Origin: Monosporascus cannonballus
Taxonomy: Eukaryota; Ascomycota; Sordariomycetes; Xylariales
Reading direction: 5' to 3'
Length of the DNA stretch: 35,083 bases
Assembly (NCBI GenBank): GCA_004154925.1
Contig: QJNS01000440.1
Span: 1-35,083, forward strand
The position numbers and the translations under genes were made by a program. Position 1 is the stretch's first letter; each line of letters opens with the position of its first letter. The notes beneath the pieces are model-generated. The model saw nothing but the letters and a program-made list of their open reading frames with translations. It ran no database searches and was not told the origin of the DNA. Positions 23,828 to 34,049 of this stretch are shown here, in pieces.

Positions 23828-26800
23828 TGCAGATTCATCCTGATGAACGAGTGGGTGTAGGAAACTGACGGTAGAAAGTGATGGTCGCGGCAGATTAACG
23901 ACGGCCAGTTGCTTATTGGAATAAAACCGCTCAGGGTATCATCGGGGATGAGCTTATTACAGAGTAGTTATTAATTGATCTCCACTCAAAACGTAAACCA
24001 CGCTGCGGAGCTTCAATTAAAACAGTTTTAGAGATGCCAGTAATTCATAAATAGATCCCGCCAGCCCCGCTATCCGACCTAATCTCCGAGATACTGTAAG
24101 CTCCTTAGCGTTAGTCTGGTTGGTAGTTCTCCGCGTGAGTAGGGGGGAACTCCTTTCGCACAAATCAGCCTTTGGGCATAACCTAAACCCCATACGAGAT
24201 TCTTGGCTTGCCGTCTTCTATTGGCGAAATGTCAATCTCCCGCCTGATTTTCCCAGCCTCTTAATGTTGTGCCCTTTCGGCAAAAACACCATTTTCGCGA
24301 CCCGATTTGATTAGGATTCCGAGAACTCCGCTGCCCGAGTGGGCGGGTTTGTGCTCAGTGGGCAATTGCGTTGATTTGCCCTTCCTGGTCCACCAACATA
24401 TTGCTCTACAGACCACCATCAGACATTGATATCATTGGTCTTTCTTCAGTTATGTCATTAGGCATCCCTAGGTACAGAGAAACCGCCCCTTTGAGCCACC
24501 TGATCTGGAATGGACCGTTCAAGACAAGTGACCTAGCCCACACCTCTGAATCTCGAGGACTCGTTATCGATCGTGTGCCTGGAATCAGCATTTCGAGTGT
24601 GACGACTGCGTATGCCCGAGCCAATACCTGGTTGACGGCCTGATAAGGGTGCTAAAGTCTCATAAGGCAGGTAAGCTAACAGCTCTAGCCTTCATACCCT
24701 GTTATTTAGTCAGGTCAAAATGTCCGCAGAGATGCTTCTCTATGGGAACGACTGGGTGTAGGACTTACTGCTTTGGATACGGTACTTCATGCTTTACAGG
24801 CAGTGGGCTTCCCGTGCTTACCACTCTCTACCTAACCTGTGGCAGCATCGGCTTTCTAATACTGTCCGAAAGCTGCTGACGACTAGTCGTCGCTCCAAGC
24901 CACGAGCTGAATCTCGGTCTTTGGCAACTCTAGTCTATCCCACCCGGAGCTGGCAATCTCGCCGTCTCACCCTCTAATGGCGTATCCATAGCACTGATGC
25001 GATGCCGTAGCAATTGGCCTCCAAGGCTGAAGAGAACGTCCAATTCCTAGGCAGCGGAGGAGGCTACCGGGAAGGCTACCCGAATCTTCACGAAGAGCTA
25101 TTCATCTCCCGGCTCGAATGATGCTCTCTTACATCCCGCTCCACAGATATGCCCCCTCGTTACCTCTATAGGGCAGCCTACCTCCATTGTGACCTTGGCA
25201 ATCCCGAGTTATGGCCGATCGTTTGCACTCCTGACTTGCGCCTCTTCGCTCTACTCTTGAAGAATGCGGCTCTTCGCGAGGCAGCTTAGGCCCTGAATCG
25301 CATATAAGAAAGCGGCTCTCGGCTTCAAAGGCCTTAGCCTACATCTGAGGATTCTCAAATATGATGTGGTGGAACGGAAGGTGCTTCTCGGATCATCCCT
25401 TTTTCTTAGAATCTAGGCCATCGCGTGCAGGTGTCTCGATTGAAGCTTTTATCTCCCCTTTCCTATTGTTGATATTAATGGATACTAGGGAATTGGTGCT
25501 CAGCTTGCTGCTCTGTAAGTCATCGCTTTGACAACCCCTTTGGCAATGTTCAAGCACTAACATCGCACTTAGCTGAAAGGCAGATGTGTAGCCGGCAACG
25601 CTTTGAACCGTTGCTCATGTCTCTGGGCTAGAAGCTCTTTACTAATTCAAGAGTGCCCCTCTTCCTGGGTTGAACAAATCGACAAAACTCCGCGCAACAT
25701 GATCCTTGCGATTTACTTCGAGACTCAGTAATGCCACTGCCCCGCAAGCCGTGCCCTCGTTTGAATACACGTGACAAGTGGGCTTTGAGGCCGCACGCCC
25801 TTTCGCAGGCCTCGAACTAACCAGGCTTTCTTGCTAGTCGACATCACTCATAAGGGAGGTACACCGGTCACCCTATACATCGCTACGGCCACGTATGGTC
25901 AAGAGATGTATGAGTTCGGCGGCATGCGGCTCTTCTCCGACAGCTTTCGGTGGGGTTTGGGTTGGAGTAAATCGTCTACTATGCGTACCCCTTCACAGTA
26001 TCAGGGCAGAGGGCGCTGACATCTGGCCTTCGGATTATGTCCTGTAGTGCTCGCCCGGAAATCGTGTGCATAGGCGTGGCTAAGCAACGGAGAGAGATCA
26101 AGAATGTGGCGAAGCTCTGGCACTCTTTGTCGGTAAAGGAAAACGGGCTAAGTCGCACCGCATGGATCATATCACATGTGACAATCTACATGCGGCTCAA
26201 AAATCGATCAGTCCCACTTGATAGATATTGGATGAACAGAAGGTTTGATATTGAGGTGAGACTCAATCTTTAGCCAATGATCCCGCAGAGCTTGCTAACA
26301 ATTAATTTATTTTCTTGGTCTATCGGGTACACCCTTTTTATTTTAATGAAGTATCGGCTTTAGACAAACGTCCAAATGCCTTGTTTTGCAGCACCATTAA
26401 ATGGCGAAAAATGCATCAAACCATCAGTAACGTTCGCACTCGACCGGGAGGCATGGTTTGGCATATCAATCTGTTCGAATACATCATCAAGCGCCTGGAT
26501 TTAGTGGGAGGTTCTCTGACCGTAGCTGTACACCTGGCGTGGATGTCATTGTCCTTCAGCACCGATAACTTTCACCTCTAGTGGAGACTTTCGCCGGGGC
26601 ACGAGAAGGCGGTGCTCGGGTTTGTTGTCCAACAGTTCCTTCGCAGGTGCGCCAGCATCACGTTGAGGTTAAAGGACTATTGTCCGTTGGCCTCTACACC
26701 GAGGCAGAAAGCTTCAATCTGAGCCATTCAGACATCACTTCACTTGGCCTCAGTGCTGCTCCTGATCCTCGATTGTCCTCACATCCCGGAGGATGAAGCT

Positions 26801-27099
26801 TGATACGATACGATATCCCGCCTCAGTGCGTCGCCCCGCCGGATGTCTACCGACTTCATGATGGCATCGCCCAGGACATAGCCTGTAAGTTGTCTGTTCA
26901 CTCTCGCCCTACTCTCCCTCGTGATGGTCGGGCAATATGTGCGACTGGTCTATATAACTCTTGGTCTGAACGATGGAGGAAGAGGATTTCTATCACCACA
27001 ATCACAGCTCAAGAGTTGCTTCGACGCATAGATCTTACTTTTGCCCGATCCCCGCCTATCATTCCGCTGAATTTATATCAACTATTCAAATATCTGATT
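23828..27099. other. Intergenic region with decayed, protein-like stretches
   Basis: The first few hundred bases are the promoter side of pfa5. From about 24370 to 26600 the plus strand has several frames of 60-90 codons separated by stops (for example around 24371-24643, 24789-24977, 26037-26273 and 26315-26581). None is recognised, none carries a confident splice pair, and no repeated ends or target-site duplications were seen. They could be an old, heavily mutated coding or transposon sequence, or chance. The last 150 bp hold the likely core promoter and leader of the small gene that starts at 27100. Confidence 0.45.
26951..26957 (+). promoter_or_regulatory. TATA-like box upstream of the small zinc-ribbon gene
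   Basis: TATATAA lies about 143 nt upstream of the ATG at 27100, leaving room for a leader of roughly 100 nt. The leader is rich in CT and AC patches, as in fungal 5' UTRs. Assigned only by position and motif. Confidence 0.35.
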
Positions 27100-27374
27100 A
27101 TGGCTGACCAGGGCAGCTCCCATGGACACGGTTCCGGCAGTGGCCACAAGTCCAGTCGTGTTCGAGTCTGGTACTGCGTGCGTTGGCCCTTAAGTGTTCT
27201 CTTAATGCCATTGTTAACTTCCGATAGTGTCAGTGCAAGCAGGGGCCTATGCTTGCTAGCAAAGATGAGCACGCCGAATGGGATGTATGCTGCAACAACA
27301 CTCACATTTGCCAGCACCCCCGATGCCGGGAATGCAAGGTTGAGAAGATCAAGGTACCGCGGGTCCAAGGTTAA
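27100..27374 (+). CDS. Small cysteine-rich, zinc-ribbon-like protein (unknown function)
   Basis: Two exons, 27100-27177 and 27228-27374, are joined by a 50-nt intron with GTGCGT donor, TTAAC branch point and GATAG acceptor, giving 74 aa. The intron lies between the two cysteines of a CC pair, so an unspliced reading destroys the motif. The N-terminal 20 residues are Gly/Ser/His-rich and probably disordered. They lead into RVRVWYCCQCKQGPM, then a charged spacer, then DVCCNNTHICQHPRCRECK, and a short basic C-terminus. The spacing (CCxC ... CCx5CxHxRCxxC) is what a compact zinc ribbon would use, and the short H-x-R-C-x-x-C ending resembles small hypothetical proteins I associate with Pezizomycotina genomes. 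No signal peptide is seen, so it is probably intracellular. Function unknown. It is the only plausible plus-strand gene in the window. Confidence 0.7.
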
Positions 27375-29245
27375 GCCATACCACTATTCATTCCCGCGGT
27401 TCTGGTCTTTATCATTTTGTCAACTACGCAACTGTTATACACCAGTACCGACCAGAAATCTACCTGCATGACGATATCGAAGAAGAATCGCGGCTAAGTC
27501 TTCTCCGACGGTTTATCTTAACATCGGCTTTTTTTCCCCTTTCCCTCGTTACTCTATTTGCTCGGCTTGGCTGGTCCAAGCATCGATATCGACAGAACAC
27601 GGCGCGACAGCACGGCACTAGATCTTCATCGGTCACCCGAAAGTCTCCAAAACCCCAGTCTGTGTGTGAAGAGGGAATCGCATCTTTGCAGTATTGGGCT
27701 ATCCTGCATCGTATGGAGGTCGCCCTTCGGTTATTGTTATGGGTGTCACTGGGCTGTTTTCGGCTTCGTTATGACTTCATGTGTTTTCCTCTCTGTCGGC
27801 TCTCTGGATGCATTTGGTTTCTCCTGCTTGCGCGATTTCCTTTTATTTTCCTTTGACTCGCCAGCTAGTAATTACACTCGCTTTACAACATTGACGTCAG
27901 GGTTTCGTTTGTGGCTATCCCGACCGGGCACTTGGCTCTCATTACTTTGCTCTAGGGGTTCATAGCTCTCGAAGCTTCCTTACGCTTGTGTTTAAATTTA
28001 GCATTGCCCGGCGACTCACCAACTTGGCATATATAGTCCTACTCCAGTTGCGCTGTAAATCTACGCATGCGGGATGCCTATTGGAGTATATCGTAGGTTA
28101 CGGAGATCGGCCAGTCCCGGACTGCTGCACCAATCTAAGTTTACTTAGTAGGGCTTAGCGTCACTGCATGACACGGACACTGCGCTAACAACGGCTCGGT
28201 GAAGCCCTAAGCCCCTTTTATAACTTCCAGACGCGGCTCAACTGTCCGCCCTAGTTTTTACAAATGCGACGTCTTGTGTTGGGCGACGATCCGTTCTTCC
28301 GGATCTAAGCTGTGCACTGGAGATGCGATGCTGTGGGCGACACGTCCGTTTGACTTAAACTCGATTTAATTGCTCGGGCGTTGCGGAGCAGGGACATAAG
28401 AGGTAGGCTATGCTGGCGCTGGAAATTCGAATGCAGCTCCCCCTATATGCAGTATTGTTATCTCATTTTAGAAGTCAACCCGCATCCATCGAAACATACG
28501 TAACCGACTATGACATACTGTCTACGTCACAGTACTCGTCCAGTCGCTTTCACTAGAGCACATTCCAGGTTTCGACTCAGATAGGCCAATTCCGGATATT
28601 CGCGATAATGAAACTTCCAGTCATACGACCCTCTTCCTATGTGAGGCGTGCAGGATAGCCTGCAGGTAATTTACCGAAGCGTCACTCAGCTACTAATTAC
28701 CGCCCTATATGCAAGATAATTTAATGATTCTGCATAAGAAGGCGACGAACATGGGACGAACGGCTTGATAGCCCTGAAATAAATACCTCATGCGTCTGGA
28801 CGTCCTCAAACTTGTTTTCCGACGTGCCGGTTTTGGTATTCCTGAATCTCATCTTCCCACGTGGCGATTGCGCCACATCGCGAGGACAATATCTAACGGA
28901 TCTTGCATGCGGCGCTTCCGTTTCGCGACAAAACGAAGAAAAAAAAAACGGGGGAGGGGGGGGGGTGGGTTTGAGGATGGTTTGATGGCACATCAACCTC
29001 GTATCCCGCACGGGAGGATTCGCTGTCCGTCTTGCAGTAGATCGCGCTCGGCGTGCAGAATGCTATGTGTTCCAGAACTGGATGCCCAGGTTACAGGTAT
29101 CAACAATGTACAGTCCCTATCCAGCTGACTATATACAGAGAGAAGAAAAGGTATAATCCAGGTGGTCGCCCATGTCCCGCCCCATACACCGGAATACCGC
29201 CCAATGCAAAACCGCCCTACGCCCCCCTAAAATGACAACCCCAGC
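27375..29245. other. Intergenic region
   Basis: The left part (27375 to about 27970) is T- and CT-rich and probably includes the 3' UTR of the small gene; an open frame of 135 codons at 27558-27965 looks like a by-product of that composition. From 28000 to 29000 nothing is recognised apart from the A/G tract near 28940. The last 240 bp are the 3' flank of the subtilase. Confidence 0.5.
28939..28969 (+). repeat. A10 run followed by G-rich tract
   Basis: Ten A, one C, five G, one A, ten G, one T and three G in succession. The G runs could form a G-quadruplex on the plus strand. Runs like this are also prone to length errors in sequencing. Confidence 0.7.
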
Positions 29246-30580
29246 TCAGTACGGCGAGCCGTTGAAAGCTAGGAGGTTAGCGGTGCCTAGAGGGATATTC
29301 TCTAGTATGTCTGGTGTGGCCAGCTCCTTGATGCGTTCACAGAGCGCCTCGCCGCCCGGGTTGCCTTCCAGGGCCATCAAGTACGCCGCCAGTCCTGCGA
29401 TATGAGGAGCGGACGCGGAGGTACCGGATGCGGTCGTCTGCATATTACGTTAGCGGCTGCTGCGATGCCTTCCCATGCCATCCGTTCGGGCTTGGGGTCT
29501 AGTGCTCAGGTACTTACAATCTCTTTGTTACTGTCGCCATACGCCGTGCTGGTGATGGCGACGCCGGGCGCGAAGATGTCGACCACCGATCCATAGTTGG
29601 AGAAGCTGGCCATCCGATCCCTGGAGTCGGTCGCGCCGACGGTGCAGGCCTTCGGGGCGGATGCAGGGGACGTGTTGATGGCGTCCACGCCCGAGTTGCC
29701 GGCGGCGACGGCCACGAAGGCGCCCGAGTCGACGAGGGCGTCGGTCGCGTGGTTGCTGGCCTCGCTGCGGCCGCCTCCGAGCGACATGTTGACGGTGACG
29801 CCGCGCGGGCAGCCGCGCGACGGGTGGTCGCGCGCTACGAAGTCCATGGCGTCGAGGATCGCGCTGCCCGTCGTGACGCCCTTGTTGTCGAACACCTTGA
29901 GCGCGAACAGCCGCGTCCGCTTCGCCACGCCGTACGTGCTTGACCCCAGGATCCCCGCCACGAACGTGCCGTGCCCCGCCCCGTCTCGGTCGTCGCCGTC
30001 CCCGGAGAAGTTGTGCAGCCACTCGGCCCGCCCCCCGAAGTCCTCGTGGTCGATCGTGATCCCCGTGTCGATGACGTACGAGCACGTGCCCTCGCCGGCT
30101 GAGTCGTCGTAGGTATAGTCACTGCCGCTATTGTTGTTGTTATGCCGGCGCGACAGTCGGGCGATGCCCCATGTGGCGTTGCGTTGGACGGTGTAGTCGG
30201 CCAGCTGAAATCTTGCGTCTTGCTCGACGTACGCGACCTTGAATTTGTCAGCTCTCTAATATCACAATAGTTTTCGCCAATGGGTAACCACTCACCCCAG
30301 GATTGTTTCGCAGCGTTTCTATCGCGGCATCGTCTAATGTGCCTGCGAAGCCCCGAATAGTCGAGTTATAGACATGCTCGGCGTTGCTGGAGTACGACCT
30401 TAACATCTCGTCCACGGCCGCTGTCGAGACGTCCTTGGTCATCACGACGATGTACTTATCAGCCACGAGATCCGCATTGCTGGCTCGGATGAGCGGCGCG
30501 GGCCCAGAGCGACGCCCGATGGGGTTCGCCAGGGCCAAAGCGGACAGCGAAGCCAAGCAAAGGCTCGAGAAGACATGCAT
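29246..30580 (-). CDS. Secreted subtilisin-like serine protease (S8, proteinase K type)
   Basis: Extracellular endoprotease made as a prepro-enzyme. Three exons, 30580-30296, 30237-29518 and 29437-29246, give 398 aa. Introns are 58 nt (GTGAGT...TTCAAG) and 80 nt (GTAAGT...TGCAG), both phase 0. A signal peptide covers about residues 1-18 (hydrophobic run, then ALANP). An I9 inhibitor propeptide follows (DKYIVVMTKDV ... GVAYVEQDARF, to about residue 105). The mature enzyme probably begins before NATWGIARLS. The triad is Asp152 (YVIDTGI), His184 (AGHGTFVAG) and Ser342 (SGTSASAPHIAG), with the oxyanion Asn276 in AAGNSG. Phe replaces the usual His or Val after GHGT, and SASAP replaces the common SMAxP. 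Exon 2 has extremely GC-rich third codon positions, unlike the other genes here. Such enzymes usually serve nutrition or host and cuticle degradation; the substrate cannot be told from sequence. Confidence 0.93.
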
Positions 30581-32210
30581 CTTGCTAATCTATGGTATGT
30601 ACGACGTACGACGCCGTGACAGGGGGTGTCTCTGCTATAGATAAGAAAATGAAAACCTGAATATCGAAATCTACAATTTCGAAGAACCGACAGCACTGAC
30701 TATTTATGCGGCCGCCCATGGGTAATGCAGGATCACGGGAACAGCTGCACGTTCGAGTCCTGCGGTCGGCCGGTCATGGGTTAAGACTAGAATGACTGCT
30801 TCCGAGACTGGGAACCCACCAAGGGCGCCTCTAACTTAGGCATGCGTAAGCCATCAGGATTTCCGACGCGAGACGAAGATAAACCTCCCCCACCATCACA
30901 TGCAAAATGCAGACCCGGATCCTGTGGGAGAATTCTCCTTCCGAGACGGCAGCGCAGACGTCGGCGCATGCGCGTACGGCCCTGGGAAGCTGACTTCAAC
31001 CGTATCCGGTTGGGGACGCAGCTGCTCTTTTGGCGGGTGGTCCAGCCACCATCTTAAAGTCCGAGGACGGCCCTCCTTCCGAAAAGGGGAAGTCCCACTA
31101 GGGTGCGGGTGGCGCCAAGCTATCGGTAAGTGGTGTAAGCTTACACCACTTAGTACTCCTCGGGCCGCTGCGCGCGATCATCACCCCACGTCACGCCGTG
31201 CTCGCGAATTCGTGATTGGCGGACCCCTGCCTGGTTTTCCAAGACAGCCCTACGCCACATGGACCGGATCGTCGCTCATCTGAAGGGTATAAATGCCACC
31301 CGACGCGCCCCCGGCCATAACATTACCGGGGCAATCCCAAGATCACTTTTAGACAGTTCGCCGGTCAAGTAGGGTAGGCCAACTCGGAACTCATTGGTTT
31401 CGGACATATCCTCGAGACGGGAAGCTGGACCATTGATAGGGCTGCTCACGAGTTGTCCCACCCCGACAAAGTGCCCGATTAGTGCAGCCCGCGCCAATCG
31501 ACACGGGTTGAATCAACCCCCTCCTCAGCGGATCATTCTTGTCATGTGACGCGGACTCCGGATTTAATAGAGAATGACTTATTATTGATGCGCTAGAGAA
31601 TATTCCAGGCTTTAGGGGAGGCACCTCCAGATTTCAGTTGTGTCCATCTCAGAAGGTCCCCGAGCGGCGGCATGGGCGCTGCGAGTCTCTCACGATGGGA
31701 AAGATGAAAAGACAAATTGTCAGGTTCGGAGTATAGTCAAACGTTCGACCAGTGGCAGCAGCCACTCTATTAGGGCGGGAGCGAGGGAGATCGGAGAGCT
31801 CTACTCGATATGACATAGAATGGTGGTGTGTGATAACTTTCGTAGCCGAACAAACTGGTACACCGGACCTTCTGCCCCGCTCAAGCTGTTTTATATAGGC
31901 CCGGGCGATCTGCTGCGTCCGTCTTCTTTCCCACAGTCTCTTTGCCTTCCAGGATTATCCACGGAATCACCCGTAATTATTTCTCTTTAGGTAAAGATGA
32001 CCGGCGTGCTCATGCTCACTCTGAACGAGGACTTCTTTACAGGTTCATAGCATCTGCTGCTTCAATATAGGGATCCAACTCGCCAATGAATTAACCGGGT
32101 TGCGAAGTGTTTAAGCAATACGAATGAGACCAGGCGTACGAGCAACCTGGGCCGCCACTGTACAAAAGCTTACCTCGCCCGGAATCAGGTCTAGAGGGAG
32201 TTCGAATATC
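30581..32210. other. Subtilase promoter side and intergenic DNA
   Basis: Upstream flank of the subtilase followed by DNA without a supported gene. It holds the 26-bp palindrome at 31127-31152. A TATATA site at 31892-31897 is followed by a CT-rich, leader-like stretch and an ATG at 31997 opening a 17-codon frame, too little to call a gene. Confidence 0.5.
31127..31152. repeat. Perfect 26-bp palindrome
   Basis: TAAGTGGTGTAAG is followed directly by its reverse complement CTTACACCACTTA, with a HindIII site at the centre. The symmetry stops at the flanking bases. No second copy was found in the window. It could be two terminal inverted repeats meeting head to head, a dimeric protein-binding site or a recombination product. 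Confidence 0.85.
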
Positions 32211-32956
32211 TCAGCGGCATTCATCGAGAATCCGAAGTCTGTTGGCAGAATCTTAGTCGCCTCTTCGACGTATAGCAGACTTACTTCGGAAAATAAGAGC
32301 TGCAAGTCAAAGCTAGTACCCCCGGCCCAAGAACAGCACCTCCTATAGCCGCTGCGGCTCCCAATATCTTCTCGCACCATTTTCCCGAGCCGAGTGTCCC
32401 CATAGTGATGAAGAGGTCCAGGAACGCATCGTCGCCATTCTCTTCCAGGGTTGAAATGTGAACTCGCTGGGTCTGGATATACTGTTCTGCTTCTTTCTCC
32501 GCTAGGGGCACACTATCGTCAACTAATATCCACGGAAGTCCAGGGGATTGGTGCACTTACCGCAGAATGTAGAGCCGCACAAATCGGTGTACTGTTGTTT
32601 CTGAACTCATGTCCCTGCGCGGATATGCTCTTGGCGATCTCCACCATAGTCTGCCTCGTTGCCTTGCCTTGTCTATTGAACAACGCCTCTGCTGAAGTAT
32701 AGAGCTCCATCTCGATCAGGAGGCCCTCTTTGACGAAATTCGTGCCGACGATGAGTTCCTGCTTACTGCAACACCCGACTTCAGGGCAGCGCGTGTTCAA
32801 ATGGTCAAGAGCACACCACAGAGGGGTGGTGCCATGGTTAATGCCTTGAGCATCTCCAGTGACATCGGTATTGCTGTTGGTGTCGAGGATTATATGCTCC
32901 TCAGCACGCATATACGCGGCGAGTGCGACAGAAAAGGACAGTACATAGAGCTTCAT
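32211..32956 (-). CDS. Putative small secreted cysteine-containing protein (unknown family)
   Basis: The start at 32956 gives a clear signal peptide (MKLYVLSFSVALAAYMRA); an in-frame Met 11 codons upstream is less likely. Exon 1 (32956-32561, 132 codons) contains LWC, TRC, VGCC and PIC cysteines and ends at a GTAAGT donor. Coding-like sequence resumes in a different frame (AEKEAEQYIQTQ, then KWCEKILGAAAAIGGAVLG and LALTC, a hydrophobic Gly/Ala stretch) up to a GTAAGT donor at 32284. A 46-nt intron with an ACTAA branch and ACAG would add a short last exon (32238-32211), bringing cysteines to eight. I could not fix the acceptor of the first intron: no well-formed AG restores the phase, so a frameshift or alternative donor is possible. 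No known domain was recognised. A secreted, possibly effector-like role is inference only. Confidence 0.45.
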
Positions 32957-34049
32957 AGGGATAGATGGCTGTATAACAAGGAGGAACACGTGGTTGCAAA
33001 GGTGATCAAAGCGAGAATATATGGTAAAAACGTGGAGATTACCTAACGGTGGATGGTACCGAAGGAGTATTTGCGATCATGATATGTAAAGATTGTGTGG
33101 TATTGATGGGCAATCAGTTGAAGCCTGAAGTCAGTCGTATCAAACTACCTATAGATGGTACTCCTGACACTAGCTCTGGCCCCCGTCCACGATACTGCAA
33201 TACAAAACATTATAAGCGGCTTTCCCTACGCTGCGTCTAGTTAAAGTAGTCCTCCAAACACTTCAGATCCCCTGAAAGCACCTGAGTCTGAAGTTATCGT
33301 GATAACTGGCGCTGTAGGCCCTTAGATTGATGGCAAGGCTCGGGGCCGTACGCTCGGCCCCGGCCTTGGCAGGGGCTATTTCGGGGTTGTAAGTGAAGTT
33401 AACTACGCTGGATAGGGAAAGGCTTTGTCTGAGCTTAGAGATAAATGATCACTACACGCTGTTACGACCAATAAGGACGAGAGAGTGGGAATAGTTCACT
33501 TCTCAAATATCTCCCTTAACTACCTTGGTATGTACTCAGGTACCAATACCCTGTTCCTACTGTTCGAGTCCTGTGGCAGCCCCCGAACGCCGCCTCTTGC
33601 TTCCCCTTAACCCCCGGACTTGATCGCGCCTGGTGATCGTTCCCTGTCCCCTGCATTTCCCTTTTTGTATGGTTCACCATCAAACATTCCTTAAAAGCAC
33701 AAAATGACTAGATCTAAAAGGTCTAAACAAGGTAGAGGGCGAAGCTAAAGGGGAAAATAAAGAGGGCAACCGGAGGATGGTTCGAACAGTTCACCCCCCA
33801 AAAAGAGTGAATTTGCAGCTGCTGGGAATTGGACCCAGGACTTTTTCTTCATATTCAAAGGAGTGGAAGGGAAAAGGTCGACTACTACTCCCCAGCCGGC
33901 GGCACGATTTATGAACGATTTGGTGCTAATCCACGATTATAGGTATGCCTTCGCTCCTCAACACACCCTGTTACTCCTTTATACATCGTTACAGCAGCTG
34001 CAAGGGCAACGATGGTCTTTTGTCAGATATGCAAACTTAGCTGCTCTAA

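Noticed and set aside
27558..27965. Plus-strand frame of 135 codons downstream of the zinc-ribbon gene
   Set aside because: T-rich 3'-UTR-like sequence; the product is rich in Ser, Phe, Leu and Cys with no domain, and no start context supports it.
29528..30112. Long open frames antisense to and out of frame with the subtilase (171 codons plus strand, 185 codons minus strand)
   Set aside because: They arise from the GC-rich third positions of the protease exon; their products are Arg/Gly/Ala-rich low-complexity sequence with no domain.
30709..30770. GTTCGAGTCC box resembling a tRNA B-box near 30753 (similar box near 33571)
   Set aside because: No A-box at the right distance and no acceptor pairing; the length to any plausible 5' end is too short for a tRNA.
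33824..33845. tRNA-like T-arm (CTGGG stem, seven-base loop) on the minus strand
   Set aside because: No matching acceptor stem, D-arm or anticodon stem can be folded from the flanks; at most a relic.
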